From NCBI RefSeq assembly GCF_900177295.1, contig NZ_FWZX01000039.1:1-56570 (forward strand): a stretch of DNA of 56,570 bases, given 5' to 3'. The DNA comes from Tistlia consotensis USBA 355. Lineage in GTDB: Bacteria; Pseudomonadota; Alphaproteobacteria; Kiloniellales; DSM-21159. Positions 39,656 to 48,428 of the stretch are shown piece after piece. A program made the translations under genes and the position numbers. Every line of letters begins with the position of its first letter. Within the stretch, counting starts at the first letter, position 1. Below the pieces are notes generated by a model, which was given only the letters and a program-made list of their open reading frames with translations, did no database searches and was not told the origin of the DNA.

Positions 39656-42148
39656 CTAGTTTTTCACCAGCTGCTCGATCAAGGCTCGAATATTTCCGTC
39701 GGCGAAGGGCTTGCTGATCGACGGCCGGTCCCGGAAGGCGGCCGGGATCCGCGGCGCGTCGTTGTAGCCGGAGACGAAGCCGAAGGGCAGGCCGCGCTCG
39801 GCGAGCCGCTCGGCCAGCGGGAAGACGCTGTCCCCGTCCAGGCGGATGTCCAGGATCGCGGCGTCAAGCCCGTCGAGCTCCGCCAGGGCCAGGCCCTCGG
39901 CGAGGCTCGAGGCCGGGCCGACCGGCTGGTGGCCGAGCAGCTCCAGGATGGTGCGCAGCTGCTCGGCGACCGCCCAGGCATCCTCGACGATCAGCACCTT
40001 CAGGCTGCGCAGCTCCTCCGCCGGCCGCGCCGGCTCGGCGTGGCCGCCGGCCTCGCCGGCACCCAGGCTCGCCCAGGGCGTGCGCACGTCGGCCTCGTCG
40101 TCCGCGAGAATCACCTGGTCGAGCGGAAAGTGGATGCGGTAGGCGAGGCCGTCCGGCGCCAGCGCGAGCTCGGCCTCGCCGCCCAGGTCCTTCGGGACCA
40201 TGCGCTTCAGCACCGTCATGCCGAAGCCGTCGCTGACGTTGCCCGCCGGGGCCGGGCCGCCGGCTTCCCGCCATTCGAAGCGCACGCGGGTGCCGGCCTC
40301 GGTCTCGACCACTTCCCAGCTCGCCGAGACCCGGCCGTCGGTGCGGCTCAGCGAGCCGTGCTTCGCGGCGTTGGTGGCCAGCTCGTGCAGCGCCAGGCTG
40401 AACGACTGGGCGGCCTTGGGGGCCAGCATCAGGGTCGGGCCCGTGACGGCCACGTGATCGCTGTCCTGGGAGCTGTAGGGCGCCAGCTCGGAGGCGAGCA
40501 GGGTGCGCAGGTCGGCGCCGGTCCAGCGCGAGGCGCTGAGCAGCGAATGCGAGTCGGCCATCGCCCGGATGCGGCCCTCGAGGGTCGTGATGAACTCGCC
40601 GGCATCCCGGTGACGCCGGCCGGTCTGGCGGGCGATCGCGTTGACGTTGGCCAGGATGTTCTTCACCCGGTGGTCCAGCTCGGCCATCAGCATCTCGCGG
40701 CGTTGGAACTCCTCCTTCTGTGCCGTGATGTCCTGGACGGTGCCGATCATCCGCCCCTCCTCCCGCCGGTCGCGGCCGAGCGTGCGGCCGCGCACCGCGA
40801 GCCAGCGCGGTCCGCCCGGCCGCTCGCGCGGCACGCGCAGCTCCGGCCAGTCGAGCGAGCCGCTGCGCCGGGCTTCGAGCAGTCTCCTGCGCGCCGCTCG
40901 CAGCTCCTCCGCCGGCAGCAGGGCGGCGAGGTGGGACAGGGCGATGGGCCCGGCGCCCGGCGGCAGGCCGACGAGCCGCGAGGCGCGCGCGTCGAGCGTC
41001 ACCCGGCCGCTCGCCAGCTGCCACTCCCAGGTGCCCATGCGCGCGGCGTCCAGCGCCAGCTGCAGCCGCTGGCCGCTGCGCTCCAGCTCGGCGACGGTGC
41101 TGCGGCGCTGGATCGCCACGAACAGCAGGTTGGCGACCGACTGGACGAAGCCGACGTCGTCGCTGTTGAAGGCACGCCCACGGTCGTCGTGCACGCCGAG
41201 CACGCCCCAGGGGGCCGTCTCCGGGCCGATGACCACGCTGATGCCCGCGATCACGCCGTGCTCGACCAGCAGCGGCGGTCCGGCGAAGCGGTGTTCGCGC
41301 GGCAGGTCGGCGACGACCACCGGGATGGCGCTCTGCAGGGTGTAGCCGGCCTGGGACTCGCGGCCCGCCGGCACCCTTGCCCTGCCGACCAGTCCGTCCT
41401 GCCAGCCGACGCCGCCGCGCAGCAGCAGCGCCTCGCCGCCGGGCAGCAGTTCCAGGACCTCGGCGTAGCGGCAGTCGAGATGCTGCCCGAGCAGCGCGAC
41501 CGCGCGCTCGAACAGCCGCTCCGGCGTCGCCTCGGTGAGCGCGAGGCGGCCGAGCTCGACGACCGCCTCGCGCTGGCGGGCCAGCTGGCCGAGCTGGTCC
41601 ATGGCCCGCCTCAGACCGGTGACCTCCGTCAAGGTCAGGACGACGCCGGCGATCGCCGGCCCGCCGGTCCGATAGGGCAGGAGCTTGCGGATGAACGAGC
41701 GGCCGCTCCGGTCGTGGACCTCGGCCTGGCGGCTCTCGCCGTCGTCGAGCACCCGCCCCGCGTCGATCGGGAACTGCGGGTCGCCGACGCGCGGGGGCAG
41801 GTCCTCGAACAGCCGTCCGACGTCAGACGGCCGGATCGCGAGAAGGGCCGTCGAGGCCGGCGTGAAGCGCCGGATCCGCAGCTGCCGGTCCAGGAAGACC
41901 GTCGGGATGTCCGTCGAGCTCAGCAGGTTGGCGAGGTCGTCGTTGGCCGCCTCCAGCTCGCGCACCCTGTCCGCCAGCCGGCCGTTGAGCGTCGAGAGCT
42001 CCTCGTTGGTCGACCGCAGCTCTTCGCGCGGGGCCTGCCGCTCGTCTTCGGCCCGGCAGCCGGCCGGTTCCTCGGAGCGCTCGGCCGCTGCCGCCGGCCG
42101 GCCCGGCGGCGCAGGATCTGCCTTGCCTCGCTCGCCTTTCCCCGTCAT
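39656..42148 (-). CDS. HWE-family hybrid histidine kinase with PAS, GAF and receiver domains
   Basis: 830 residues from ATG 42148. Order: CheR-like coiled coil (EELRSTNEELSTLNGRL, about 40-75), PAS, GAF (about 220-370), PAS with PAC, HWE kinase (LDHRVKNILANVNAIARQTGRR, then ALHELATNAAKHGSLS and WREAGGP), and a C-terminal receiver (VLIVEDAW; ILDIRLDG). HWE/HisKA2 kinases phosphorylate PhyR in this stress pathway, and the gene sits in the same cluster; that it controls PhyR is inference. GAF and PAS suggest a soluble sensor. A near-consensus EcfG site lies upstream. Confidence 0.85.
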   Translation of the reverse strand: MTGKGERGKADPAPPGRPAAAAERSEEPAGCRAEDERQAPREELRSTNEELSTLNGRLADRVRELEAANDDLANLLSSTDIPTVFLDRQLRIRRFTPASTALLAIRPSDVGRLFEDLPPRVGDPQFPIDAGRVLDDGESRQAEVHDRSGRSFIRKLLPYRTGGPAIAGVVLTLTEVTGLRRAMDQLGQLARQREAVVELGRLALTEATPERLFERAVALLGQHLDCRYAEVLELLPGGEALLLRGGVGWQDGLVGRARVPAGRESQAGYTLQSAIPVVVADLPREHRFAGPPLLVEHGVIAGISVVIGPETAPWGVLGVHDDRGRAFNSDDVGFVQSVANLLFVAIQRRSTVAELERSGQRLQLALDAARMGTWEWQLASGRVTLDARASRLVGLPPGAGPIALSHLAALLPAEELRAARRRLLEARRSGSLDWPELRVPRERPGGPRWLAVRGRTLGRDRREEGRMIGTVQDITAQKEEFQRREMLMAELDHRVKNILANVNAIARQTGRRHRDAGEFITTLEGRIRAMADSHSLLSASRWTGADLRTLLASELAPYSSQDSDHVAVTGPTLMLAPKAAQSFSLALHELATNAAKHGSLSRTDGRVSASWEVVETEAGTRVRFEWREAGGPAPAGNVSDGFGMTVLKRMVPKDLGGEAELALAPDGLAYRIHFPLDQVILADDEADVRTPWASLGAGEAGGHAEPARPAEELRSLKVLIVEDAWAVAEQLRTILELLGHQPVGPASSLAEGLALAELDGLDAAILDIRLDGDSVFPLAERLAERGLPFGFVSGYNDAPRIPAAFRDRPSISKPFADGNIRALIEQLVKN

Positions 42149-42234
42149 GGCCGCCCATCCCCTCCGGCCCTCGTCGGATGCTCGCCGATACCGTCCGCCC
42201 GTTCGCGCAGGCCCGGCCCCAGCCGTCCGAGGAC

Positions 42235-42260
42235 AGCGCCCCGGGGGGCGTTTCGGTTCC
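42235..42260 (-). promoter_or_regulatory. Near-consensus EcfG site upstream of the HWE kinase
   Basis: Minus strand GGAAC (42260-42256), 17-base spacer, CGCT instead of CGTT (42238-42235), about 90 bases before the kinase start. Confidence 0.35.
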
Positions 42261-42323
42261 CGCGGCGGCGCTCCGGCGGCCGCGGTCCGGCGGGATCGAT
42301 CGCCGAAAACTCGCAACAGTAGT

Positions 42324-42348
42324 GGAAATTATCTGGAATATCCGCGTT
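42324..42348 (+). promoter_or_regulatory. Near-consensus EcfG site upstream of the PilZ-like gene
   Basis: GGAAA instead of GGAAC (42324-42328), 16-base spacer, CGTT (42345-42348). Confidence 0.35.
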
Positions 42349-42423
42349 TTACGGTGGATCATTAACCCAATGGTAACAACGCCGACGCATTGTTAGAGCG
42401 CAGGAGTTGATTGCGGACCGATC

Positions 42424-42777
42424 ATGACACCGGCGGAGAAGTTCGATCCTGAGCTGGCGGAGCAGCGCAAGAGTCTGCGCTACCTTCCGGACGAGGCCAT
42501 CGACATCGACCTGCTGACCGAGGGGCGCCGGCTGCGCGCCGTGGTCCAGGACGTCTCGGTGCGCGGCATGAAGCTGGCGCTGCCCGACGGCTGCCCGGAC
42601 GGCAGCCCGGTCGGCAGCCCTGTCATGCTCGAGCATCCGGCGGCCGGCTCGTTCCGCGGCGTCTGCGTGTGGAGCGACGAACGCGCCGTCGGCATCGAGC
42701 TGGTCGAGCCGAAGCGCGAGATCGAGCGCGTCCTGCAGTGCATCTGCCTGCTGATCGGCCTGCGCAAGCCGCGCTGA
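42424..42777 (+). CDS. PilZ-domain-like protein
   Basis: 117 residues. The PilZ pattern is visible: an RxxxR-type start (QRKSLRYLP) and DVSVRGMKLALP (D/NxSxxG), which bind cyclic di-GMP in true PilZ domains. It is a single-domain protein, divergent from the HWE kinase. Binding is likely but the first motif is slightly irregular. Confidence 0.75.
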   Translation: MTPAEKFDPELAEQRKSLRYLPDEAIDIDLLTEGRRLRAVVQDVSVRGMKLALPDGCPDGSPVGSPVMLEHPAAGSFRGVCVWSDERAVGIELVEPKREIERVLQCICLLIGLRKPR

Positions 42778-42905
42778 GCGACGCCGCCAGAGCCTTCTGC
42801 CAGAGAACCCGGGGCCAGAGAGCCCTGGGCCAGAGAACCCGGGGCCGGCGTCCGAAGCGGGGCCGCCTCGAGCGCCGGAGTCCGGCTGCCCGGCCGAGCG
42901 TCCGG

Positions 42906-43376
42906 TCAGGCGTGCAGGCTGGCGAGGCCGCGCTTGGCGAAGTACTGCTGGTGGTATTCCTCGGCGCGCCAGAAGTCGCCGGCCGGTTCGATGATCGTCG
43001 CGATGCGGCGGCGATGGCGGCCCGAGGCGTCCTGCGCGGCCCGGCTGGCCATGGCGGCGGCCCGCTGGCCCTCGTCGTGGACGAAGATCGCGCTGCGGTA
43101 CTGGGGACCGCGGTCCGGGCCCTGGCGGTTGACCTGGGTCGGGTCGTGGATCTGCCAGAACAGGTCGAGCAGGTCGTGGTAGCCGACCAGCTCGGGGATG
43201 TAGATCACGCGGACCGTCTCGGCATGGCCGGTGACCCCGCTGCAGACCTGATGGTAGGTCGGGTTCGGCCAGTTGCCGCCCATGTAGCCCACCTCGGTCT
43301 GGATGACGCCGGGCACCTGCCCAAAGGCATCCTCGATGCCCCAGAAGCAGCCGGCGGCAAAGCTCGCTTTCTCCAT
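42906..43376 (-). CDS. msrA: Peptide methionine (S)-S-oxide reductase MsrA
   Basis: 156 residues from ATG 43376, chosen because GGAGA is correctly spaced; an ATG two codons earlier is possible. The catalytic motif [12 protein letters not shown] and EVGYMGG and HAETVRVIY are intact. It repairs oxidised methionine, using thioredoxin. Convergent with nothing; stands alone near stress genes. Confidence 0.95.
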   Translation of the reverse strand: MEKASFAAGCFWGIEDAFGQVPGVIQTEVGYMGGNWPNPTYHQVCSGVTGHAETVRVIYIPELVGYHDLLDLFWQIHDPTQVNRQGPDRGPQYRSAIFVHDEGQRAAAMASRAAQDASGRHRRRIATIIEPAGDFWRAEEYHQQYFAKRGLASLHA

Positions 43377-43580
43377 TCTCATTCTCCAGGGAACTTTCTT
43401 GCGGCCGATATGGTCACTCGACGGCACCACAGCCAGTGGCCGCGCTGCCGCATCACGGGTTCGTCAGGCGGCCCTCGGCCAGAGACGCACTCCGGCTCCC
43501 CTTTGGCGATCCCCGAGCCTAGGGCCGGATCGCCGGCCCGGCCAAGCGCCCGTCGTGCAGGGCTGGGCTTCGCCGCCGCG

Positions 43581-44177
43581 TCAGAAGAGGTTCTGGGCGG
43601 AGACCATCAGGAACAGCATCGGCAGGGACGCGGCGAAGTTGATCCGGGTGGCGTAGAGCGCCTGCCGCGCCGCCGCCAGGCGCCGCTCGGGACTGGCGCC
43701 GGTCAGACCCAGGGCGATGCGGTGCTGCGGCCAGATGAACAGCCAGAGGTTGGCGATCATGGCCAGGGCGATCCACATGCCCAGGCCGATGGCGCTGTGC
43801 CTGGGCACTGCGAAGCCCTCGATGGCCCCCAGGGTCAGCGCCTGCGGCAGGTAGCCCATCAGCCAGGCCAGCAGCAGGCCGGTCGCGGCGGTCGCCAGGC
43901 CCGACCAGCGCAGCCAGAGCAGCAGCGCCGGCCCGAAGGTCCGGGCGAAGGGCGCCCGCGCGTCCTCCGGCAGGCGCGGCATCAGCGGCAGCTGCAGCAG
44001 GTTGGCGAACCAGAGCAGGCCGACCAGCAGGATGCCGGCGACGACGTGCAGCCAGCGCGCCACGAAGCGCCAGAACTCGCCCGACCAGGCTTCGGGGGTG
44101 ACGAACAGCAGCAGCGGTACGACCAGCAGCAGCCCGAGCAGCGCGCTGCGGACCGGCGACTTCAGGATGGCATCCAT
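43581..44177 (-). CDS. PuuD/urate-oxidase-N-like integral membrane protein
   Basis: 198 residues from ATG 44177 with five or six helices (WLHVVAGILLVGLLWFANLLQLPLM; HSAIGLGMWIALAMIANLWLFIWPQHR). The pattern resembles the membrane part of urate hydroxylase PuuD, but the cytochrome c domain is absent and no purine genes are near. Conserved His residues in helices suggest heme binding. Function uncertain. Confidence 0.6.
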   Translation of the reverse strand: MDAILKSPVRSALLGLLLVVPLLLFVTPEAWSGEFWRFVARWLHVVAGILLVGLLWFANLLQLPLMPRLPEDARAPFARTFGPALLLWLRWSGLATAATGLLLAWLMGYLPQALTLGAIEGFAVPRHSAIGLGMWIALAMIANLWLFIWPQHRIALGLTGASPERRLAAARQALYATRINFAASLPMLFLMVSAQNLF

Positions 44178-44243
44178 GGCGGCCCTCTTTTCCGGCCGGG
44201 GCGGGCGCGGCTTGCTCCGGCACGGCCTTGAGCCTATGTCGGC

Positions 44244-45143
44244 TTGTACCGCCCGCACCACCTCCTTGCCGACGCCAGGCCCGTGCCGACGACACCGCGC
44301 CTTTCCTATTGCGCCGACCTGGCGCGCCGCCGCGACCCGGACCGCTACGCGGCGGCGCTGTTCGCGCCGTCTGCCCGGCGCGAGGCGCTGTTCGCGCTGA
44401 TCGCCTTCAACCACGAGATCGCCAAGACCGCGGAAGTCGTCTCCGAGCCGCTGCTCGGCGAGATCCGCCTGACCTGGTGGCAGGAGGCGCTGGGGGAGCT
44501 CTACGACGGCCGGCCGCGGCGCCATGAGGTCGTCGAGGCGCTGGCCGGCGCGGTCGCCGCCCACGCTCTGCCGCGGGCGCTGCTGGAGCGCCTGGTCGAG
44601 GCCCGCAGCGCCGATCTCGACGCCGAGCCGCCGGCCGACCTCGACGGCCTGGAGCGCTACTGCGCCGAGACCTCGGCAACCCTGCTCGAGCTGCAGCTGG
44701 CGGTGCTCGGCGCCGAGGGCGCGGACTGGCAGGAGGCGGCGCGGCGCGCGGCCCGCCAGGTCGGCATCGCCTGGGCGCTGATCGGGCTGGTCCGGGCGCT
44801 GCCCTTCCACGCCGGCCGCCGGCGCCTGCTGCTGCCGGCCGACCACCTGGCCGCGGCCGGCGTGACGCCGCGGCAGGTCTTCGCCTTCGAGCGCTCCGAA
44901 GCGCTTTCGGGCGTCGTCATGCGCCTGGCGAAGCGGGCCGCCGAGCGGCTGGACGAGGCTCGGCCGGCGGTCGCCGCGCTGCCGAAGCTGGCGCGCGCCC
45001 CGCTGCTGGTCGGTGCCCTGGCGCGTCGCTACCTGGAGCGCCTGGAGCGAGCCGGCTACGACCCCTTCGATCCGGCGGTCGCCGCCGACCTGCCGCAGCG
45101 TGCCTGGATCCTAGCTTGGGTCTTCGCATTTGGTGGAGGATAG
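44244..45143 (+). CDS. Squalene/phytoene-synthase-like (NDUFAF6-type) protein
   Basis: 299 residues from TTG 44244; GTG 44283 is an alternative start. The fold markers are present (FALIAFNHEIAKTAEVVSEPLLGEIRLTWWQEAL and ETSATLLELQLAVLG), but the first Asp-rich site of true synthases is replaced by EIAKT. This is the NDUFAF6-like branch, linked to respiratory complex I assembly, and it is probably not catalytic. The last residues change into the low-GC islet, so the native C-terminus may have been altered. Confidence 0.8.
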   Translation: MYRPHHLLADARPVPTTPRLSYCADLARRRDPDRYAAALFAPSARREALFALIAFNHEIAKTAEVVSEPLLGEIRLTWWQEALGELYDGRPRRHEVVEALAGAVAAHALPRALLERLVEARSADLDAEPPADLDGLERYCAETSATLLELQLAVLGAEGADWQEAARRAARQVGIAWALIGLVRALPFHAGRRRLLLPADHLAAAGVTPRQVFAFERSEALSGVVMRLAKRAAERLDEARPAVAALPKLARAPLLVGALARRYLERLERAGYDPFDPAVAADLPQRAWILAWVFAFGGG

Positions 45144-45205
45144 CAGATGATTTTGGCTTGGCACCAATAGCAGCCGCTTGACGTGGAAATGAGCTAAATC
45201 GATCT

Positions 45206-45217
45206 CGCTAGCTAGCG
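45206..45217. repeat. 12-bp perfect palindrome upstream of the islet gene
   Basis: CGCTAGCTAGCG, in an AT-rich gap 73 bases before the PIN-like gene. It could be a regulator site or an insertion scar. Confidence 0.4.
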
Positions 45218-45289
45218 TGCAACTCAAGATTCTAAGGTGAAGGTTGCCATATTTGGTGACGTGATTCTTTCTGCAAAAGGAGAGCCGGG

Positions 45290-46516
45290 GTGGGTTCGGA
45301 TCCTTTAATTGTCTATTTGGATACGAGCGATTTTTCGAAATTTGCGGATATCGAGCGCGATAAAAATCTTTCACATCTGAGATCAGTGTACGATGAATTA
45401 TTGCACTTCAAGAATTCTGGGAGGGTAGATTTCAGGTTCTCTGCTGCGCACTTAGCGGAAATAACTAAATACGAGACTGGCCACAAGGACGTCGCTGAAC
45501 GGAAGGCAAAGATTATTGAGGAGCTGTGTGACCTGAAATGCCTGAAATTTGCCGGCGTCATGTGGAAGGAGGAGGAGAAGAGGGCTATATCGAGCGTTAC
45601 TGGTACGCTTGAGCTTGATAGTTTTTCACCACTTTCTGATGAGGGTGTTTGGTATCCAGGGGGTAAAATTTCGTTCGAAAACTTTAAAGAGGAAGTGATT
45701 GGAAAAATTAAACAAACAATAAGAGAACAGCCTGGATTGAATAGAAATCAACGCCGAATTTTAATTAGACAAGCGGCCAGCATGGCTTACGTTCGGCAGG
45801 TTATCTCGAATATGAGTGAAGCTGAAATTGTCAATGCAAGCGCCAGCTTGGAGCGAAGATTTCCACTATCAGAACGATTTTATAGAGAGCGATATTTTTT
45901 GCGACTTATGCTTGGGGAAATCGATGAAGAGGCTGTTGCGAGAGAGGTTATGTTGGGCGTCACTAGGCCGAGCAATTTCGTAGGGTGGTATTTTGAAAAA
46001 TTTCAAGATATGAAGAAGGTCCCAGCTTGGATAGACAATTTAGGATTGGACGTATTTAATTCAATAAATCAACTGAGGGGTGATTTGGGAAATATTCCGC
46101 CCGAATACAGGGGGCATATCGGAAAAACTATAACCCCGCTTTTTCTTAGAGAGAGTATGGCGAAAGCGCTTCGTTCAGCAGTTCGCGAAGGAACGTCCCC
46201 CTATCGAATCTCGATGGATCATATCGATGCTCTGCTGGATCTCCCATATGGTGCTTTCCCATCTATGGATTTAGTGTCAGTATGTTTGCATGAGTACGTT
46301 TCTCAGCATGCAACAAGTCCTAGGAAAAATCTAAAAAGTGATGGTGGAGATTTCGTTCATCTCTCTTATGCAGCATATGTACACATATTTCGTTCAGATC
46401 GATATTTCTCATCGCTTGTGCGCAAAAACCTTAAAAAAATCGGAGTGGTGGTGGCTGAAAAAATTGAGAATCTCCCATCTGTCATCATAGAAGAAGATGC
46501 GCACAGAAATAGTTAG
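45290..46516 (+). CDS. Low-GC islet protein with PIN-like features
   Basis: 408 residues from GTG 45290, with AAGGAG seven bases before it. The N-terminus VYLDTSDFSKFAD and a late GGDFVHLSYAAYVHIFRSDRYFSSLV place Asp residues as in PIN-fold ribonucleases; the 300 residues between them are helical and unfamiliar. Base composition is far lower in GC than all neighbours (TTT, AAA and ATA codons common), so the gene is recent foreign DNA. A defence nuclease or toxin is possible; I cannot name a family with certainty. Confidence 0.6.
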   Translation: MGSDPLIVYLDTSDFSKFADIERDKNLSHLRSVYDELLHFKNSGRVDFRFSAAHLAEITKYETGHKDVAERKAKIIEELCDLKCLKFAGVMWKEEEKRAISSVTGTLELDSFSPLSDEGVWYPGGKISFENFKEEVIGKIKQTIREQPGLNRNQRRILIRQAASMAYVRQVISNMSEAEIVNASASLERRFPLSERFYRERYFLRLMLGEIDEEAVAREVMLGVTRPSNFVGWYFEKFQDMKKVPAWIDNLGLDVFNSINQLRGDLGNIPPEYRGHIGKTITPLFLRESMAKALRSAVREGTSPYRISMDHIDALLDLPYGAFPSMDLVSVCLHEYVSQHATSPRKNLKSDGGDFVHLSYAAYVHIFRSDRYFSSLVRKNLKKIGVVVAEKIENLPSVIIEEDAHRNS

Positions 46517-46553
46517 GAGAAACAATTTACTCCCAAATGGGTCAAGGAACAAT

Positions 46554-46991
46554 TCAGACGCTGAGATAGTCGGGTGCCGGGAGGCCCAGGGTCTCCGCGA
46601 CCCGCTTGGCGGCGACCCGCTCGGTCTCGGTGAAGCGGCCGTCGGCGCGGCAGAGCGCGATGCAGAGCTTGAGCACCAGCGCCGCCTCCTCCTCGTCGTC
46701 GGCCAAGTGGCGCACCGCCTCCAGGGCCTCGGCCTGCGCCGTCGCGGGGTCGTCGGTCAGCTGCTGGACGTAGTCGTTGAAGCGGTCGACCGCCTCGTGC
46801 GGGTCGAAGGCCTGCAGCTCCTCCAGGGATTCCAGCATCTGGTCGAGGCGCACGCGCTCGGAGAAGCTGACCTCGCCGTCGGCGATCGCGACCAGCGCGC
46901 AGGCTGCCATGGTCGCCTCCATGAAGGGCCGGTAGCGGATGCGCTCCTGCCGCGAGCGGATGGCGTCCCGAAGCTGTCCGATGATCGTCAT
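46554..46991 (-). CDS. TerB-family protein
   Basis: 145 residues from ATG 46991. MAACALVAIADGEVSFSERVRLDQMLESL and LCIALCRADGRFTETERVAAKRVAETLGL are the two TerB-type half-repeats with metal-binding acidic residues. Named for tellurite resistance but the role is unclear in lone genes like this one. Confidence 0.85.
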   Translation of the reverse strand: MTIIGQLRDAIRSRQERIRYRPFMEATMAACALVAIADGEVSFSERVRLDQMLESLEELQAFDPHEAVDRFNDYVQQLTDDPATAQAEALEAVRHLADDEEEAALVLKLCIALCRADGRFTETERVAAKRVAETLGLPAPDYLSV

Positions 46992-47081
46992 GCGCGCCGT
47001 TCTTTCCCCTGGCTGTCCCGGACCCCCCGGTCCGCCCGCGATGCGATGATATCGCCGGTCGCGGCGATATCGAAGCCTCCG

Positions 47082-48428
47082 TTACTCCGCGGCGACCTTG
47101 CCCGGGCCGAGCCAGACGTCGAGGTCGCCGAGCGCCCGCTCGCCGTAGGCCGGCTTGCGCTCGGCCTTCCGCAGCTTCCTGCCCAACGGCGGAAACAGCC
47201 CGAAGTTCACGTTCATCGGCTGGAAGGTCTCGGCGGCGGCGCCGCCGGTGATGTGACCGAGCAGGGCGCCCAGCGCCGTCGTCGCCGGCGGCGGCTCCAG
47301 CACCTCGTCGCGCCGCTCGGCGGCGGCGAAGCGCCCGGCCAGCAGGCCGATCGCCGCCGATTCGATGTAGCCCTCGACGCCGGTGATCTGGCCGGCGAAG
47401 CGCAGCCGCGGCTCGGCCTTCAGGCGCAGCCGGCCGTCGAGCAGCTTCGGCGAGTTGAGGAAGGTGTTGCGGTGGATGCCGCCGAGCCGCGCGAACTCGG
47501 CCTGCTCCAGCCCCGGGATGGTCCGGAAGGCCGCGACCTGGGCGCCGTACTTCAGCTTGGTCTGGAAGCCGACCAGGTTGTAGAGCGTGCCGAGCGCGTT
47601 GTCCTGGCGCAGCTGGACCACGGCATAGGGCTGGCCGCCGGTGCGCGGGTCGGTCAGGCCGACCGGCTTCATCGGGCCGTAGCGCAGGGTCTCGATGCCG
47701 CGCTCCGCCATCACCTCGATCGGCAGGCAGCCCTCGAAGTAGGGGGTGTCCTTCTCCCACGCGTGGAACTCGGTCTTCTCGCCGGCCAGCAGCGCGGCGA
47801 CGAAGGCCTCGTACTGCGCCTTGTCGAGCGGGCAGTTGACGTAGTCCGTGCCGCCGCCCTTGTCGTAGCGCGACTGGAACCAGGCCTTCCCGAAGTCGAT
47901 TGAGTCCTTGTGGACGATCGGTGCGATGGCGTCGAAGAAGGCCAGCTGGTCCTCGCCGGACAGCGCCAGCACCGCCTCGGTCAGGGCCGGGGATGTGAGC
48001 GGGCCGGTCGCGACGATGACGCTGTCCCACTCGGCCGGCGGCAGGCCGGCGACCTCGCCGCGCTCGATCGTGACCAGCGGCTCGGCCGCCAGGGCCGCCG
48101 TCACCGCCTCGGCGAAGCCGTCGCGGTCGACCGCCAGCGCGCCGCCGGCCGGCACCCGGTGGCGGTCGCCGCAGGCCAGGATCAGCGAGCCGCAGCGGCG
48201 CATCTCCTCGTGCAGCAGGCCGACCGCATTGCTGCGCCAGTCGTCGGAGCGGAAGGAGTTGGAGCAGACCAGCTCGGCAAGGCGATCGGTCGCATGAGCC
48301 GGCGTCTTGCGCTGCGGGCGCATTTCGTGCAGCACGACGGGCAGGCCGGCGCGCGCGATCTGCCAGGCGGCCTCGCTGCCGGCCAGGCCGCCGCCGATGA
48401 CATGAACGGGTGCGGAAGGCGTTGTCAT
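47082..48428 (-). CDS. trmFO: tRNA m5U54 methyltransferase TrmFO
   Basis: 448 residues from ATG 48428. [18 protein letters not shown] (FAD), [22 protein letters not shown] and [15 protein letters not shown] identify TrmFO, which makes ribothymidine at position 54 of tRNA from methylene-tetrahydrofolate and FAD. Its ATG shares the palindrome CATG with the start of dacB on the other strand, so it has no separate upstream region. Confidence 0.96.
   Translation of the reverse strand: MTTPSAPVHVIGGGLAGSEAAWQIARAGLPVVLHEMRPQRKTPAHATDRLAELVCSNSFRSDDWRSNAVGLLHEEMRRCGSLILACGDRHRVPAGGALAVDRDGFAEAVTAALAAEPLVTIERGEVAGLPPAEWDSVIVATGPLTSPALTEAVLALSGEDQLAFFDAIAPIVHKDSIDFGKAWFQSRYDKGGGTDYVNCPLDKAQYEAFVAALLAGEKTEFHAWEKDTPYFEGCLPIEVMAERGIETLRYGPMKPVGLTDPRTGGQPYAVVQLRQDNALGTLYNLVGFQTKLKYGAQVAAFRTIPGLEQAEFARLGGIHRNTFLNSPKLLDGRLRLKAEPRLRFAGQITGVEGYIESAAIGLLAGRFAAAERRDEVLEPPPATTALGALLGHITGGAAAETFQPMNVNFGLFPPLGRKLRKAERKPAYGERALGDLDVWLGPGKVAAE

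Noticed and set aside
45111-45374. Minus-strand 87-codon frame at the islet edge
   Set aside because: It overlaps the start of the PIN-like gene and has no SD or family match.
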